Shown here piece after piece: positions 1 to 8,123 of a DNA stretch of 64,000 nucleotides. The position numbers and the translations under genes are program-made. The stretch spans positions 4,048,501 through 4,112,500 of the forward strand of contig NZ_CP145905.1 of assembly GCF_036894955.1 (NCBI RefSeq). Direction: 5' to 3'. Numbering within the stretch: position 1 is the stretch's first letter; each line of letters begins with the position of its first letter. The stretch comes from Paenibacillus sp. KS-LC4 (lineage in GTDB: Bacteria; Bacillota; Bacilli; Paenibacillales; Paenibacillaceae). The notes beneath the pieces were generated by a model. The model was not told the origin of the DNA and did no database searches. It was given only the letters and a program-made list of their open reading frames with translations.

Positions 1-627
1 AGCATTGATGCTTCCCTGCAACGCTTTACGATTGACGAAGATGGTCAATTAACAGCTGACAACACGAAGCGCTCAGCAGCCCCAGCCAAGGCATATGGCA
101 GAGATTCCTCCTCATCAGAGCGTGGCGGAAGAACACGCGGTGGACGCGATTCGGGACGTTCCGGCCAGCAAGGACGCAGAGGCGGCGAAGCCTCTGGTGG
201 TCGCGGACGTCAGCAAGCTGGCGGCAGAGGCCGTGGGCAACAGGCTGAACGGTCAGCCGCTCCAAGCAAATCGGGCGGCGGCAGCCCTTGGGAAGCAGCA
301 AGCGGCGGTAATTCAGGAGGCAAGCGCAGCGAACGGCCTTCCAGTCCTCGCGGCTTCGGCGGCGGCGAGCGCAGCGAACGACCTTCCGGTCCTCGCGGCT
401 TCGGCGGCGGCGAGCGCAGCGAACGACCTTCCGGTCCTCGCAGCTTTGGCGGTGGCGAGCGCAGCGAACGTTCCTCCTCAGGTGCACCGCGCAGCTCTGG
501 AGGACGCAGTTCCGGTGGACGCAGCTCCGGTTCTGGCAGCAGCGGTCGCAATTCCGGCGGTTCCAGCCGTGGTTCCAGCCCATCCCGTGGCGGCGGAGCA
601 GGAAACGGTCGCGGTCGCAAAAGATAA
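1..627 (+). CDS. Arg/Gly-rich C-terminal tail of a 5'-truncated protein
   Basis: The reading frame is open from the first base to a TAA at 625-627, so only the last 208 residues are present and the start lies outside the window. About 30 ordinary residues are followed by a long low-complexity tail rich in Gly, Arg and Ser with many RGG-like and SGGR-like pieces. Such tails are typical of Paenibacillus RNA-acting proteins such as DEAD-box helicases and pseudouridine synthases, and the CshA homologue at 21-22.6 kb has a similar one. RNA binding is therefore inferred. The enzyme itself cannot be named from this fragment. A strong terminator follows the stop. Confidence 0.75.
   Translation, partial: SIDASLQRFTIDEDGQLTADNTKRSAAPAKAYGRDSSSSERGGRTRGGRDSGRSGQQGRRGGEASGGRGRQQAGGRGRGQQAERSAAPSKSGGGSPWEAASGGNSGGKRSERPSSPRGFGGGERSERPSGPRGFGGGERSERPSGPRSFGGGERSERSSSGAPRSSGGRSSGGRSSGSGSSGRNSGGSSRGSSPSRGGGAGNGRGRKR
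319..453 (+). repeat. Three in-frame 45-bp repeats in the RG-rich tail
   Basis: Three nearly identical 45-bp units (319-363, 364-408, 409-453) encode a 15-residue GERSERPSGPRGFGG-type repeat. A degenerate fourth unit starts at 454. The unit length is a multiple of three, so copy-number changes keep the frame. Confidence 0.85.
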
Positions 628-638
628 ATGAACATTTC

Positions 639-681
639 AAGCAGCTTTCCGTCGATATCTATCGACGAGAGCTGCTTTTTT
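639..681 (+). terminator. Intrinsic terminator after the RG-rich protein
   Basis: AAGCAGCT at 639-646 pairs with AGCTGCTT ending near 677. The loop contains a second short palindrome (TCGATA/TATCGA). A run of T follows. Confidence 0.85.
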
Positions 682-891
682 CATCCCTCCCGGGCATTCG
701 ATATAGTAACATGTATCATAAGCTGCTGAATTTAGCGGCCTTACAAGAGCCCAATTATAAATGACCCATGACAGGAGTCCATTCCAAACAGGGCGAAATA
801 CATACAATACTGTATACCGAGCGGCAGGGAAACGAACATTACAATAAAGCAGCACCCTAAGCCGGAAATTAACTGTACAGGAGGAATTAGC

Positions 892-984
892 ATGTCTGGT
901 GTACATGGAGGCTTCACATCGACGGGTGCCATCCTGGTCCTGTTTATTCTTCTGGTCATCATAACTAAAGGATTTTTGTACTAA
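892..984 (+). CDS. YjcZ family sporulation miniprotein
   Basis: This is a 30-residue peptide, too short for usual ORF cut-offs. It has the YjcZ-family pattern: a short Gly/Phe-containing head (GGFTSTG) followed by one hydrophobic helix (ILVLFILLVII) and a Lys-aromatic end. ACAGGAGG at 877-884 is well spaced from the ATG, and a terminator follows directly, so it looks like a one-gene transcript. Family members are sporulation-associated membrane miniproteins of unknown biochemical role. Confidence 0.85.
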   Translation: MSGVHGGFTSTGAILVLFILLVIITKGFLY

Positions 985-1006
985 TCCTAACCACACACTG
1001 CATGCA

Positions 1007-1046
1007 AAAAAAACCGTCGGGATTCGCGCTCCCGGCGGTTTTTTCT
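1007..1046. terminator. Bidirectional intrinsic terminator
   Basis: AAACCGTCGGGA at 1011-1022 pairs with TCCCGGCGGTTT, with A-run and T-run on the two sides. It serves the YjcZ gene on the plus strand and possibly the small minus-strand gene ending at 1052. Confidence 0.85.
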
Positions 1047-1051
1047 TCATT

Positions 1052-1291
1052 CTATCTCTCCTGTATGACAAGGGAGACTCGTTTTTTATTTCGACCCTTA
1101 TGCCTGATCAGCCGCAAGCTCGTTTTAATGCTCTCAGTTCCAGCAAAGCTCAGCGTACCTGCCAAAATAGCGTTGTGGAGCAGCTTAAGCCCCACATTGT
1201 ATGTCAGCATGCCGATTACGATTTCAATTATGATGAAACGCCTGATATCTGCTGATGTAATGACGTATACTTTAAAGGTTTGGGCACGCAA
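1052..1291 (-). CDS. Small hypothetical protein (79 aa, TTG start)
   Basis: The frame begins with TTG, preceded by a GAGGTGAT ribosome site at sensible spacing. An in-frame stop just upstream leaves no other start. The product has a hydrophobic, Ile-rich middle and a basic C-terminus (RHKGRNKKR). I do not recognise a family. It ends next to a terminator that would also work in this direction. The ribosome site and terminator are the main reasons to believe in it; the sequence alone is not convincing. Confidence 0.4.
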   Translation of the reverse strand: MRAQTFKVYVITSADIRRFIIIEIVIGMLTYNVGLKLLHNAILAGTLSFAGTESIKTSLRLIRHKGRNKKRVSLVIQER

Positions 1292-1392
1292 GCAGCAATC
1301 ACCTCATGAATGGTATTTATTAACCTACCCTATGATGCTGACAGATTGTCTCATTCATTATGCTTCGAATGCTGCTGCTGCAAATTCCGTCA

Positions 1393-2148
1393 TTATTGCA
1401 AATCCGTCCGTCGATAAGTACGAAGCAGCTCCAGCTCGCCTTCAGTCAGCTCACGATAGCTTCCCTCTTCAAGCTCAGGGTCCAGCGCCAGAGGGCCCAT
1501 GGCCACCCGCTTTAAATGGACAACCTGTTTGCCTACTGCCTCAAACATCCGCTTGACCTGGTGGAACTTCCCTTCCATAATCGTTAACGTAATCATCGAC
1601 ATAACGCCTTCAACCGTCTGTTCCTGGCTCCGTACATTCAGACGGGCAGGCATCGTCACATACCCATCATCCAGCTCAACGCCCGCAGTGAACCGTTCTT
1701 GGTCTGTACGTCCCACATTTCCTCGAACGACCGCCTCGTATGTCTTTGGCACATGCTTGCGCGGCGACAGCAGCTCGTGGGCCAGTTGCCCATCATTGGT
1801 CAGCAGCAGCAGACCAACCGTATCCTTGTCCAGACGCCCTACCGGAAACGGCTGAATTGCCTGATCCTCGTACTCAAGCAAATCAACGACCGTCTCGTCT
1901 TTACGATCCTCAGTCGCCGATACGACACCTGCTGGCTTGTTCATCATAAAATAAGCGAACTCCCGGTAATTGACCTGCCGTCCTTCGAACTTGACCTCAT
2001 GCAGCTCGGGATTAATAATCATGCCGCTATCTTTCACAACAGCTCCGTTAACGGTCACGAGTCCCTGCTTGACGAATTTTTTAATTTCACTTCTCGTGCC
2101 GTTGCCCGTATGGGACAACAGTTTGTCCAGCCTTATTTTTGCTGCCAA
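1393..2148 (-). CDS. 16S rRNA pseudouridine synthase, RsuA family
   Basis: The 251-residue protein has an N-terminal S4 RNA-binding domain (about residues 4-50: RLDKLLSHTG, VKQGLVTVNG) and a PseudoU_synth_2 catalytic domain. The catalytic Asp is D107 in GRLDKDT. The GKFHQVKRMF motif typical of the RsuA/RluB branch lies near residue 195. It should convert a uridine of small-subunit rRNA (U516 in E. coli) to pseudouridine; the target is inferred. The start is TTG with a GGAGAG site. It lies downstream of the relQ-like gene but is separated from it by a hairpin. Confidence 0.9.
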   Translation of the reverse strand: MAAKIRLDKLLSHTGNGTRSEIKKFVKQGLVTVNGAVVKDSGMIINPELHEVKFEGRQVNYREFAYFMMNKPAGVVSATEDRKDETVVDLLEYEDQAIQPFPVGRLDKDTVGLLLLTNDGQLAHELLSPRKHVPKTYEAVVRGNVGRTDQERFTAGVELDDGYVTMPARLNVRSQEQTVEGVMSMITLTIMEGKFHQVKRMFEAVGKQVVHLKRVAMGPLALDPELEEGSYRELTEGELELLRTYRRTDLQ

Positions 2149-2187
2149 AACAATCTCTCCTCCAAATATCTGCTTCCCTCTTTATAC

Positions 2188-2234
2188 AACAAACCCCCAA
2201 AGGCGCTCGCTTGTGCGCCACTGGAGGTTTGTTA
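2188..2234 (-). terminator. Hairpin after the (p)ppGpp synthetase gene
   Basis: AACAAACCCC at the left pairs with GGAGGTTTGTT at the right, with an inner GGCGC/GCGCC stem. It starts immediately after the TAA of the relQ-like gene. The U-tract is short, so termination may be incomplete and allow read-through into the pseudouridine synthase gene. Confidence 0.65.
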
Positions 2235-3038
2235 TTAGCTTTGCGTACCCTTCTTCGCCCGCAAAACCGCCGCTTCAACGTCAAGAGCAAGCTGCTGGAG
2301 CCCGAACAAATCCTCCTGCTCCCACATTTCATTAAACTTCATCTGAAACTGAGCAGCTTCCCGAACGCGGTGGTAAAAATAAAGATCCTGTATCGTGCTG
2401 AGCACCTTGCTGACAACATTCGAGCTTTCCTCGAAGCCGCGCTGCGCATCCAAAATTTCATGGCGAATGCTGGACATCTCCTCATCAAGAGAGGAGGCCG
2501 CCTCCGCCGCCTTTTTGAGACGCAGACGCACATCCTCAGGCAGGCTTTCCTTATATTTATAGTTCAGCGAGTGCTCGATCGTCGCCCAGAAATTCATCGC
2601 AAGCGTGCGAATCTGAATTTCTGCTAATACCTTTTTTTGACCGAGCGCCGTTTGGACAGGATATTCCACAATCATATGATAACTGCGATAACCGCTATCC
2701 TTATAATTCGTAATATAATCCTTCTCATTCACAAGCTTTAAATCTTTGCGCGAACGAATTAATCCGGCAACCCGGTGAATATCATCAACGAACTGGCACA
2801 TAATGCGAATGCCCGCAATATCCTCAATTCCTTGCTCCAACTGGTCCGCTGGCACATGCAGCCGCCTTGCCTTCTCCAAAACGCTAGAAACCTTCTTCAC
2901 TCGGCCTGTGACAAATTCAATAGGCGAATAGGATTCACGCCTTTTCAGCTCTACGCGCAGCGTTTTAAATTTAACTTTGAGTTCTTCAACCGTTTGCTCG
3001 TATGGCTGTAAAAATAGATTCCAGTCTCGTCCATCCAT
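2235..3038 (-). CDS. Small alarmone synthetase, RelQ/YjbM family
   Basis: This is a single-domain RelA/SpoT-type synthetase of 267 residues with no HD hydrolase, TGS or ACT domain. Family motifs are visible: DIAGIRI near residue 74, GYRSYHM near 117 and EIQIRTLAMNFWATIEHSLNYK near 140-160. It makes (p)ppGpp from ATP and GDP/GTP. It is longer than B. subtilis YjbM (about 211 residues), the extra length being mostly a C-terminal helical, acidic tail. AGGAGG precedes the ATG. It begins 18 bp from the pyrD stop, so the two are probably co-transcribed. RelQ rather than RelP is inferred from the sequence pattern. Confidence 0.88.
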   Translation of the reverse strand: MDGRDWNLFLQPYEQTVEELKVKFKTLRVELKRRESYSPIEFVTGRVKKVSSVLEKARRLHVPADQLEQGIEDIAGIRIMCQFVDDIHRVAGLIRSRKDLKLVNEKDYITNYKDSGYRSYHMIVEYPVQTALGQKKVLAEIQIRTLAMNFWATIEHSLNYKYKESLPEDVRLRLKKAAEAASSLDEEMSSIRHEILDAQRGFEESSNVVSKVLSTIQDLYFYHRVREAAQFQMKFNEMWEQEDLFGLQQLALDVEAAVLRAKKGTQS

Positions 3039-3056
3039 CAGGGCCGCCTCCTCATC

Positions 3057-4154
3057 TTATCTATGGTCTGCGCCGATAGCCTCCGTTATGCTGCGGTACC
3101 CATCTTTGCGCAGGCGCTCTTTCAAGCCGCTGGTCAATTCACGCAGCAAGCCTGGGCCCTTGTAGATTAGAGCCGTATATACTTCAACCAATGAGGCCCC
3201 AGCGCGAATTTTATCGTATGCATCAGCTGCGGTGAAAATGCCACCCGAGCCAATAATCGGCAGCTTGCCCTCCGTCTGACGGTAAACCGTACGGATAACC
3301 TCTGTTGAACGCTCGCGCACCGGAACACCGCTAAGGCCGCCCATTTCCCCAGCGTTCGAATGGGTAAGACCCGTGCGTGAAACGGTCGTATTCGTTGCAA
3401 TAATGCCGGAAACGCCGCTGTCCTTAATGGTCGCTACCGTCAGCTTGAGCTGCTCATCCGTCATGTCCGGGGCAATTTTGACTAGCACCGGCTTCGGGCT
3501 TTTACCTGATTTCGACGCCTGCTGCCCTATTTCCTCCACAACGGTATCAAGGAGCAGCCTCAGCTCATCCCCATGCTGCAACGCACGCAAATCCGGCGTA
3601 TTTGGCGAGCTAATGTTGACGACAAAAAAATCGCCCTGTCCATACAGCGCCTGAATACATAAGCGATAATCCTCATGCGCAAGCTCATTAGGCGTTACTT
3701 TGTTTTTACCAATATTGACAGCGAGCGGAATGCGATGTATTTTGCGCTTGTTCAGTCGCTCTGCCATCGCATCAACGCCATCATTATTGAAGCCCATTCG
3801 GTTAATCAGCGCTTCGTCAGGCGGAAGCCTGAACAGTCTCGGCTGCTCATTGCCTGGCTGGCTCTTCGGAGTTACCGTTCCTACTTCCATAAAGCCAAAG
3901 CCTATGCTGGAAAAGCCATCGGCCGCCTTTGCGTTCTTATCCAGCCCTGCCGCAAGCCCTATCGGATGCGGAAAATGAATGCCGAATAAATCCACGGCAA
4001 GCTCTGGAGTCTCTTTTACCCCATACATCGCATGCATGATGCCCATCATGCCCGGTACGCGCCCAGCAGCATGCAAGCCATCTATAACCAAGTGGTGAGC
4101 TTTCTCCGGATCCATGCGAAAAAATATTGGCTTACCTAATGAAGAATAAAGCAA
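3057..4154 (-). CDS. pyrD: Dihydroorotate dehydrogenase (quinone), class 2
   Basis: The 365-residue protein is full length for class 2 DHODH. It has the N-terminal membrane-associated helical region (FFRMDPEKAHHL), then the FMN-binding barrel: GLAAGLDKN, EVGTVTP, NRMGFNN, the catalytic Ser in VNISSPNT, and IGSGGIF near the C-terminus. It oxidises dihydroorotate to orotate with quinone in pyrimidine synthesis. It is not in a pyr operon here. The start is TTG with GGAG nine bases upstream. Confidence 0.95.
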   Translation of the reverse strand: MLYSSLGKPIFFRMDPEKAHHLVIDGLHAAGRVPGMMGIMHAMYGVKETPELAVDLFGIHFPHPIGLAAGLDKNAKAADGFSSIGFGFMEVGTVTPKSQPGNEQPRLFRLPPDEALINRMGFNNDGVDAMAERLNKRKIHRIPLAVNIGKNKVTPNELAHEDYRLCIQALYGQGDFFVVNISSPNTPDLRALQHGDELRLLLDTVVEEIGQQASKSGKSPKPVLVKIAPDMTDEQLKLTVATIKDSGVSGIIATNTTVSRTGLTHSNAGEMGGLSGVPVRERSTEVIRTVYRQTEGKLPIIGSGGIFTAADAYDKIRAGASLVEVYTALIYKGPGLLRELTSGLKERLRKDGYRSITEAIGADHR

Positions 4155-4314
4155 TCATACTCACTCCGATCTACAATAAATGTCCTACCCAATAGTGTAG
4201 CGTTTTTAACCACAAAAGAAAAGGGCAATACTGCTCCTTTGTTATTGCGGCTCCTTCCGAAAACGATTACAATATGACTATATTCCTTATTTATTTAGAA
4301 AGAGGTTGATGGCC

Positions 4315-4455
4315 ATGAGTTCACCCAAACGCAAACCACCCACAGTTAAAGCAAAAGCGCCCGAGGAAGTCAATAAGAAAGCACTTGTCTGGATAGGCGC
4401 CGCTATTGGAGTTGTCATTGTCGCCGTCACCGTTTTGTTGTTGGTTAGCGGTTAA
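4315..4455 (+). CDS. Small single-pass membrane protein (46 aa)
   Basis: A basic, Pro/Lys-rich N-terminus (about 22 residues) is followed by one strong transmembrane helix (WIGAAIGVVIVAVTVLLL) and a three-residue end. An AGAAAGAGG site lies at 4297-4305; the ATG at 4315 has the better spacing, and an in-frame ATG at 4309 is the alternative. The stop abuts base for base the stop of the L,D-transpeptidase gene on the other strand. No family recognised. Confidence 0.7.
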   Translation: MSSPKRKPPTVKAKAPEEVNKKALVWIGAAIGVVIVAVTVLLLVSG

Positions 4456-5871
4456 TTAGCCCAGCCAATGATATACTTTACCGGGATTCGTTTCGTCCTG
4501 ACTCGGATTCAGCTTGAAGCGCTCCTTGGATTCCGAAATTTTGGACGGCAGAGTCCCGTTTTTAATTTTGACAACCGTACCCATTGGCACCAGATCAAAC
4601 AACTCCTCCACATCCTGCTTCCCCATACGAATGCAGCCGAGCGATTCATCCTGTTCGAGGCTATCCGGCTCATCTGTGCCATGGATGGCATAAAGCGTAT
4701 TGGAAAGCGTCATCCCCCTGCTGCCGAACTGGCCATTATCGCGCCCATTCGGATTTTTCACCTTCTCGCTAATATAAAAGCTGCCTTCAGGCGTTTTGTC
4801 GCCGCCTAGCCCAACCTTGAAGCTGCGAACGATAATATCGCCACTTACAACTGCTAGTCTATAAGTGGATTTATCGACGACGATTTCAAGCGGCTTGCGC
4901 CAGGTTTGGTCCACTCCGCCTACTAATTCATCCGAATTACTCTGCATAAACTGCGATTGCCGTTGCCCTGAATCTGGCTTTGGCTTGTCGCCTCCTGCTT
5001 CATTTTGCTGCTGCGCAGGCTGTTTCGTTCCTGACTGTTCCTTTTTCATTACGGCAACAAGCGGTTTAAACATCTCCTTCATGCCAGATGCTTCACCAGC
5101 CAAAACATTGTTAGGGTATGGCTTAATGAGATCATCCAGCTTTTCCGGCCACTTCTCTTGCATCCGCTTATACTGATAGATCGCGCTGGCAAGCGTCCAA
5201 CGCACCTCCTGCTGCTCGCTCCACGCCTTGAACTTCGTTGTCACCGTAGATGCATCGGCGGGCTTGCAGCTGCATACTCCGCCATCGAGCATTTTCACTT
5301 CCATCGGTACATAATCAGACTGCTGCTCCACCGACATCAGCAGCTTGCGATTGCCCGTCCATTTGCGCCAGCCCTCCTGCTCCTCAAGTTTAACTACAGC
5401 CGCTACAGACGGCCGTTTACTCCATGAAAGCAGATCTTCCCAAGCGCTTCCGATCGGATTGCGCTCGCCCTTGTCAGTCAGCACGACGCCGAAGGTCGGA
5501 TCTATAGGCGTGTCAATAACAGCAGCCATTCCTGCGACAGCAGGGTCAGCTGGCTTGCTTGCGTTCGAAGGCATGACCATGAGCAGCAGCACAATCGAAA
5601 TCGCTCCCATAATCGCGCGGCGAATTGTCCGTTTTTTACGCTGCTGGCGATTCCAATCCTCCAGCATTTCCTGCGGGCTTTCCGCTAGCGGATGAGGCTT
5701 GCGCTCAAAAGCCTCATAAATTTCCCCTGCCTGAATGAAGCAATAATTTGCTTTCGCCGTCTTATCCAACTGCAAATATTGCTTGCCGAGCAAATACCAG
5801 GCCATTTTATTGTCAGGATGATTTCTAACATATTGCTTCAGATAGAGGTTATCCTCTAATTTCTCCATCAT
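4456..5871 (-). CDS. L,D-transpeptidase (YkuD) with membrane anchor
   Basis: The first 80 residues look like a cytoplasmic TPR-like segment (MAWYLLGKQYLQLD). One transmembrane helix follows near residues 86-102, then a long extracytoplasmic stretch and a C-terminal YkuD domain. The catalytic signature is YAIHGT followed 15 residues later by SLGCIRM, with the active Cys in GCIRM. YkuD enzymes form 3-3 crosslinks in peptidoglycan, in Bacillus especially in spores. The Gln-rich linker before the catalytic domain and the cytoplasmic head make it larger than the minimal B. subtilis YkuD. A GGGGGG site precedes two adjacent ATGs. Confidence 0.9.
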   Translation of the reverse strand: MMEKLEDNLYLKQYVRNHPDNKMAWYLLGKQYLQLDKTAKANYCFIQAGEIYEAFERKPHPLAESPQEMLEDWNRQQRKKRTIRRAIMGAISIVLLLMVMPSNASKPADPAVAGMAAVIDTPIDPTFGVVLTDKGERNPIGSAWEDLLSWSKRPSVAAVVKLEEQEGWRKWTGNRKLLMSVEQQSDYVPMEVKMLDGGVCSCKPADASTVTTKFKAWSEQQEVRWTLASAIYQYKRMQEKWPEKLDDLIKPYPNNVLAGEASGMKEMFKPLVAVMKKEQSGTKQPAQQQNEAGGDKPKPDSGQRQSQFMQSNSDELVGGVDQTWRKPLEIVVDKSTYRLAVVSGDIIVRSFKVGLGGDKTPEGSFYISEKVKNPNGRDNGQFGSRGMTLSNTLYAIHGTDEPDSLEQDESLGCIRMGKQDVEELFDLVPMGTVVKIKNGTLPSKISESKERFKLNPSQDETNPGKVYHWLG

Positions 5872-5931
5872 TAACCCCCCTCAAAGTCCAATAACACTAT
5901 ATCGGCAGCATTTACCTTTTTTTTGACTCTA

Positions 5932-6129
5932 GCGTAAACGGCTTTGCCATCCTTTGGTGGCAAAAGCTCGTTTCGCGTAGAAATAGAAGCGTAATGGTAA
6001 GCCCTAGCCTTATTCATTCTTCTATTTAAAGCGTAAACGGCTTTGCCATCCTTTGGTGGCAAAAGCTCGTTTCGCGTAGAAATAGAAGCGTAATGATAAG
6101 CCCTAGCCTTATTCATTCTTCTATTTAAA
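5932..6129. repeat. 99-bp tandem direct repeat, two copies plus remnant
   Basis: Copy 1 (5932-6030) and copy 2 (6031-6129) are 99 bp each and appear to differ at one base. A deleted third copy follows: CTCGTTTCGC at about 6131-6140 continues directly from the unit end. Each unit begins with GCGTAAACGGC and contains a TTTGCCA/TGGCAAA hairpin. The minus-strand reading frame through it has no convincing ribosome site, so I treat it as non-coding. It occupies most of the gap between the L,D-transpeptidase and ferredoxin genes. Confidence 0.9.
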
Positions 6130-6144
6130 GCTCGTTTCGCACAG

Positions 6145-6193
6145 AAAAAAGCTCCTCATCTACGCAGTGCAACTTCTGCATAGTTGAGGAGCT
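6145..6193 (-). terminator. Intrinsic terminator after ferredoxin gene
   Basis: On the minus strand, GCTCCTCA pairs with TGAGGAGC around an inner CTGCATAG-type extension. The stem is followed by TTTTTTC. Confidence 0.85.
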
Positions 6194-6209
6194 TAGGGTT
6201 TAGCTACGT

Positions 6210-6443
<234 letters not shown>

Positions 6444-6574
6444 TCAAAATACCTCCCATAAAGTGACGGAATAATGCCGCTATATAGCTCGTCTTCCGTT
6501 AATTATATCATAATAATAAAGCTTCATTCATCAATATATACCATCATTCGGCCTTTGGCAACCTGACACCGCGT

Positions 6575-7843
6575 TTAAAAATCTTCCTTTTGCAGCGAAG
6601 TGCCCCGCAGCCGCTTATTGCGAATCAGTGCAGAAGGATCGTCGCTCAGCATCCCCGCCGTTAACACCGCCTCCTCGCCAAACTTGTCCCGCAGCAAGTC
6701 CATCGTCTTTGTCAACGCTTCCTTACGCGGCTGCTCCTCATAATTGAACAGATCCAGCTGAACCGCTGTATTCACCTCAGGCGACAAATTTTGCAGCGTA
6801 ACGCCCAACAGCCTCACCGGCTCTCCCTCCGACCAATGCTTATCGAACAAGCGGCAGGCTTCCTGAAAAATATCTTCCATCCCATGCGTGGGAGTACGAA
6901 ACGTATGCGAACGTGTAATGGTCGACATGTCCGGTCTGCGAATCGTAATTTGCACCGTAAGTGCCATCAGCTTCTGCCTTCTAAGCCGCCGTGCGGTCTG
7001 GTCCGATAAGTTCAGCAGAACGCGGTGAATATCTTCCCTGACGATAAAGTCCTTCGGCAGCGTCGTCGTATGACCGATCGACTTATTCACTTCCCGTTCT
7101 CCATTCACAGGAGCGTGATCAATGCCGCTCGCTGCCCCTTTCATCCACGACCCAACGACGCCAAACTGCTTAATGAGCAGCCGTTCATCCGTCTGTGCAA
7201 GCTGTCCAATTGTGCGAATATTGAGCCGAGCCAGCTTGTCTGCCGTCTTTTTCCCAATGCCGAATAGCACGCCGCATGGCTTGTCCCATAGCAGCTCTGG
7301 CACATCACGCAGCCGCAGCACTGTCATCCCATTCGGTTTTTTCATATCCGAGGCCATCTTCGCCAGCAGCTTATTCGGAGCAATGCCAATAGAGCAGGGC
7401 AGCTGCCACTCTGTACGGATACGCTCCTGCAAAGCGCTGGCAATCTCCAGCGGTGTTCCGAATATTTTCGAACCGGTTATATCCATATAGCATTCATCTA
7501 TTGAAACAGCCTCTACCATATCTGTATAGCTTCTGGCAATTGTCATAAAACCTCGTGAATATTTGCGATATAAATGAAAGTCCGGCTGAATAAGGATGAG
7601 ATCAGGACAACGTCTAAGCCCCTCACGCACCGTCATGCCCGTCTTGACCCCTAGCCTTCTGGCTGTATATGAGCAGGTGACGATGATCCCTTTGCGCAGC
7701 TCCACGCTGCCGGCAACGGCTGTTGGTTTATCTTTATATTTATCCGGCTCCTCCGCCTCATGGACAGAGCAATAGAAGGCATTCATATCCAAATGCAAAA
7801 TGACGCGGCCCTTAGCTGGATAATGCTCATTCGTATTCGTCAT
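6575..7843 (-). CDS. dinB: DNA polymerase IV (Y family)
   Basis: This is a full-length 422-residue Y-family polymerase. The metal-binding residues are D19 (HLDMNAFY) and D116-E117 (SIDECYMD). The helix-hairpin-helix (LFGIGKKTADKL) and the little-finger domain follow. QLDLF near residue 362 is a canonical sliding-clamp binding motif. The family performs error-prone translesion synthesis. No LexA box was picked out by eye upstream. Confidence 0.93.
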   Translation of the reverse strand: MTNTNEHYPAKGRVILHLDMNAFYCSVHEAEEPDKYKDKPTAVAGSVELRKGIIVTCSYTARRLGVKTGMTVREGLRRCPDLILIQPDFHLYRKYSRGFMTIARSYTDMVEAVSIDECYMDITGSKIFGTPLEIASALQERIRTEWQLPCSIGIAPNKLLAKMASDMKKPNGMTVLRLRDVPELLWDKPCGVLFGIGKKTADKLARLNIRTIGQLAQTDERLLIKQFGVVGSWMKGAASGIDHAPVNGEREVNKSIGHTTTLPKDFIVREDIHRVLLNLSDQTARRLRRQKLMALTVQITIRRPDMSTITRSHTFRTPTHGMEDIFQEACRLFDKHWSEGEPVRLLGVTLQNLSPEVNTAVQLDLFNYEEQPRKEALTKTMDLLRDKFGEEAVLTAGMLSDDPSALIRNKRLRGTSLQKEDF

Positions 7844-7974
7844 TATAGGGTTTCACCACCTGCGAGGAGATCCGCTTGAACGCCCAATCTCCACCGTTGT
7901 TTATTTGTACTTATCAGCATACCGCTGCCCATGCAGCAAGTCAATTGAACGACAGCGAGGCGCACAAGCCACAA

Positions 7975-8021
7975 GCGTAAACGGCTGTCTCCGTCCGCTG
8001 GGCAGCCATACAGCCCTTATA
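7975..8021. repeat. Dispersed GCGTAAACGGC element
   Basis: GCGTAAACGGC at 7975-7985, preceded by CACAA as in the 9.9-kb copy, begins a short GC-rich imperfect hairpin in the dinB-cimA gap. The same core occurs at 5932, 6031, 9932 and 59425. Confidence 0.5.
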
Positions 8022-8123
8022 TTTAAAAAAAGTAATGGCTCCTCTCTACATTCCAGTCAACAAGTGTTATAATAATTCATTATAATTGTAAAGGCTATTC
8101 GTGAAGAAGGAGGCCTTCTGGCC

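Noticed and set aside
26..640. Long minus-strand and second plus-strand frames over the RG-rich tail
   Set aside because: They are shadows produced by the GC-rich repeat. The frame 1-627 gives a sensible Gly/Arg/Ser tail and ends at a terminator.
1002..1556. Plus-strand 184-residue frame
   Set aside because: It starts inside a terminator and runs antisense into the well-supported pseudouridine synthase.
5871..6116. Minus-strand 81-residue frame made of two identical 33-residue halves
   Set aside because: It is created by the 99-bp duplication, lacks a ribosome site and resembles no protein; it is better explained as a non-coding repeat.
7844..8123. T-box or leucine-type leader before cimA
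   Set aside because: No T-box sequence (TGG-GTACCGCG type), specifier stem or terminator is visible; only the dispersed hairpin element is present.
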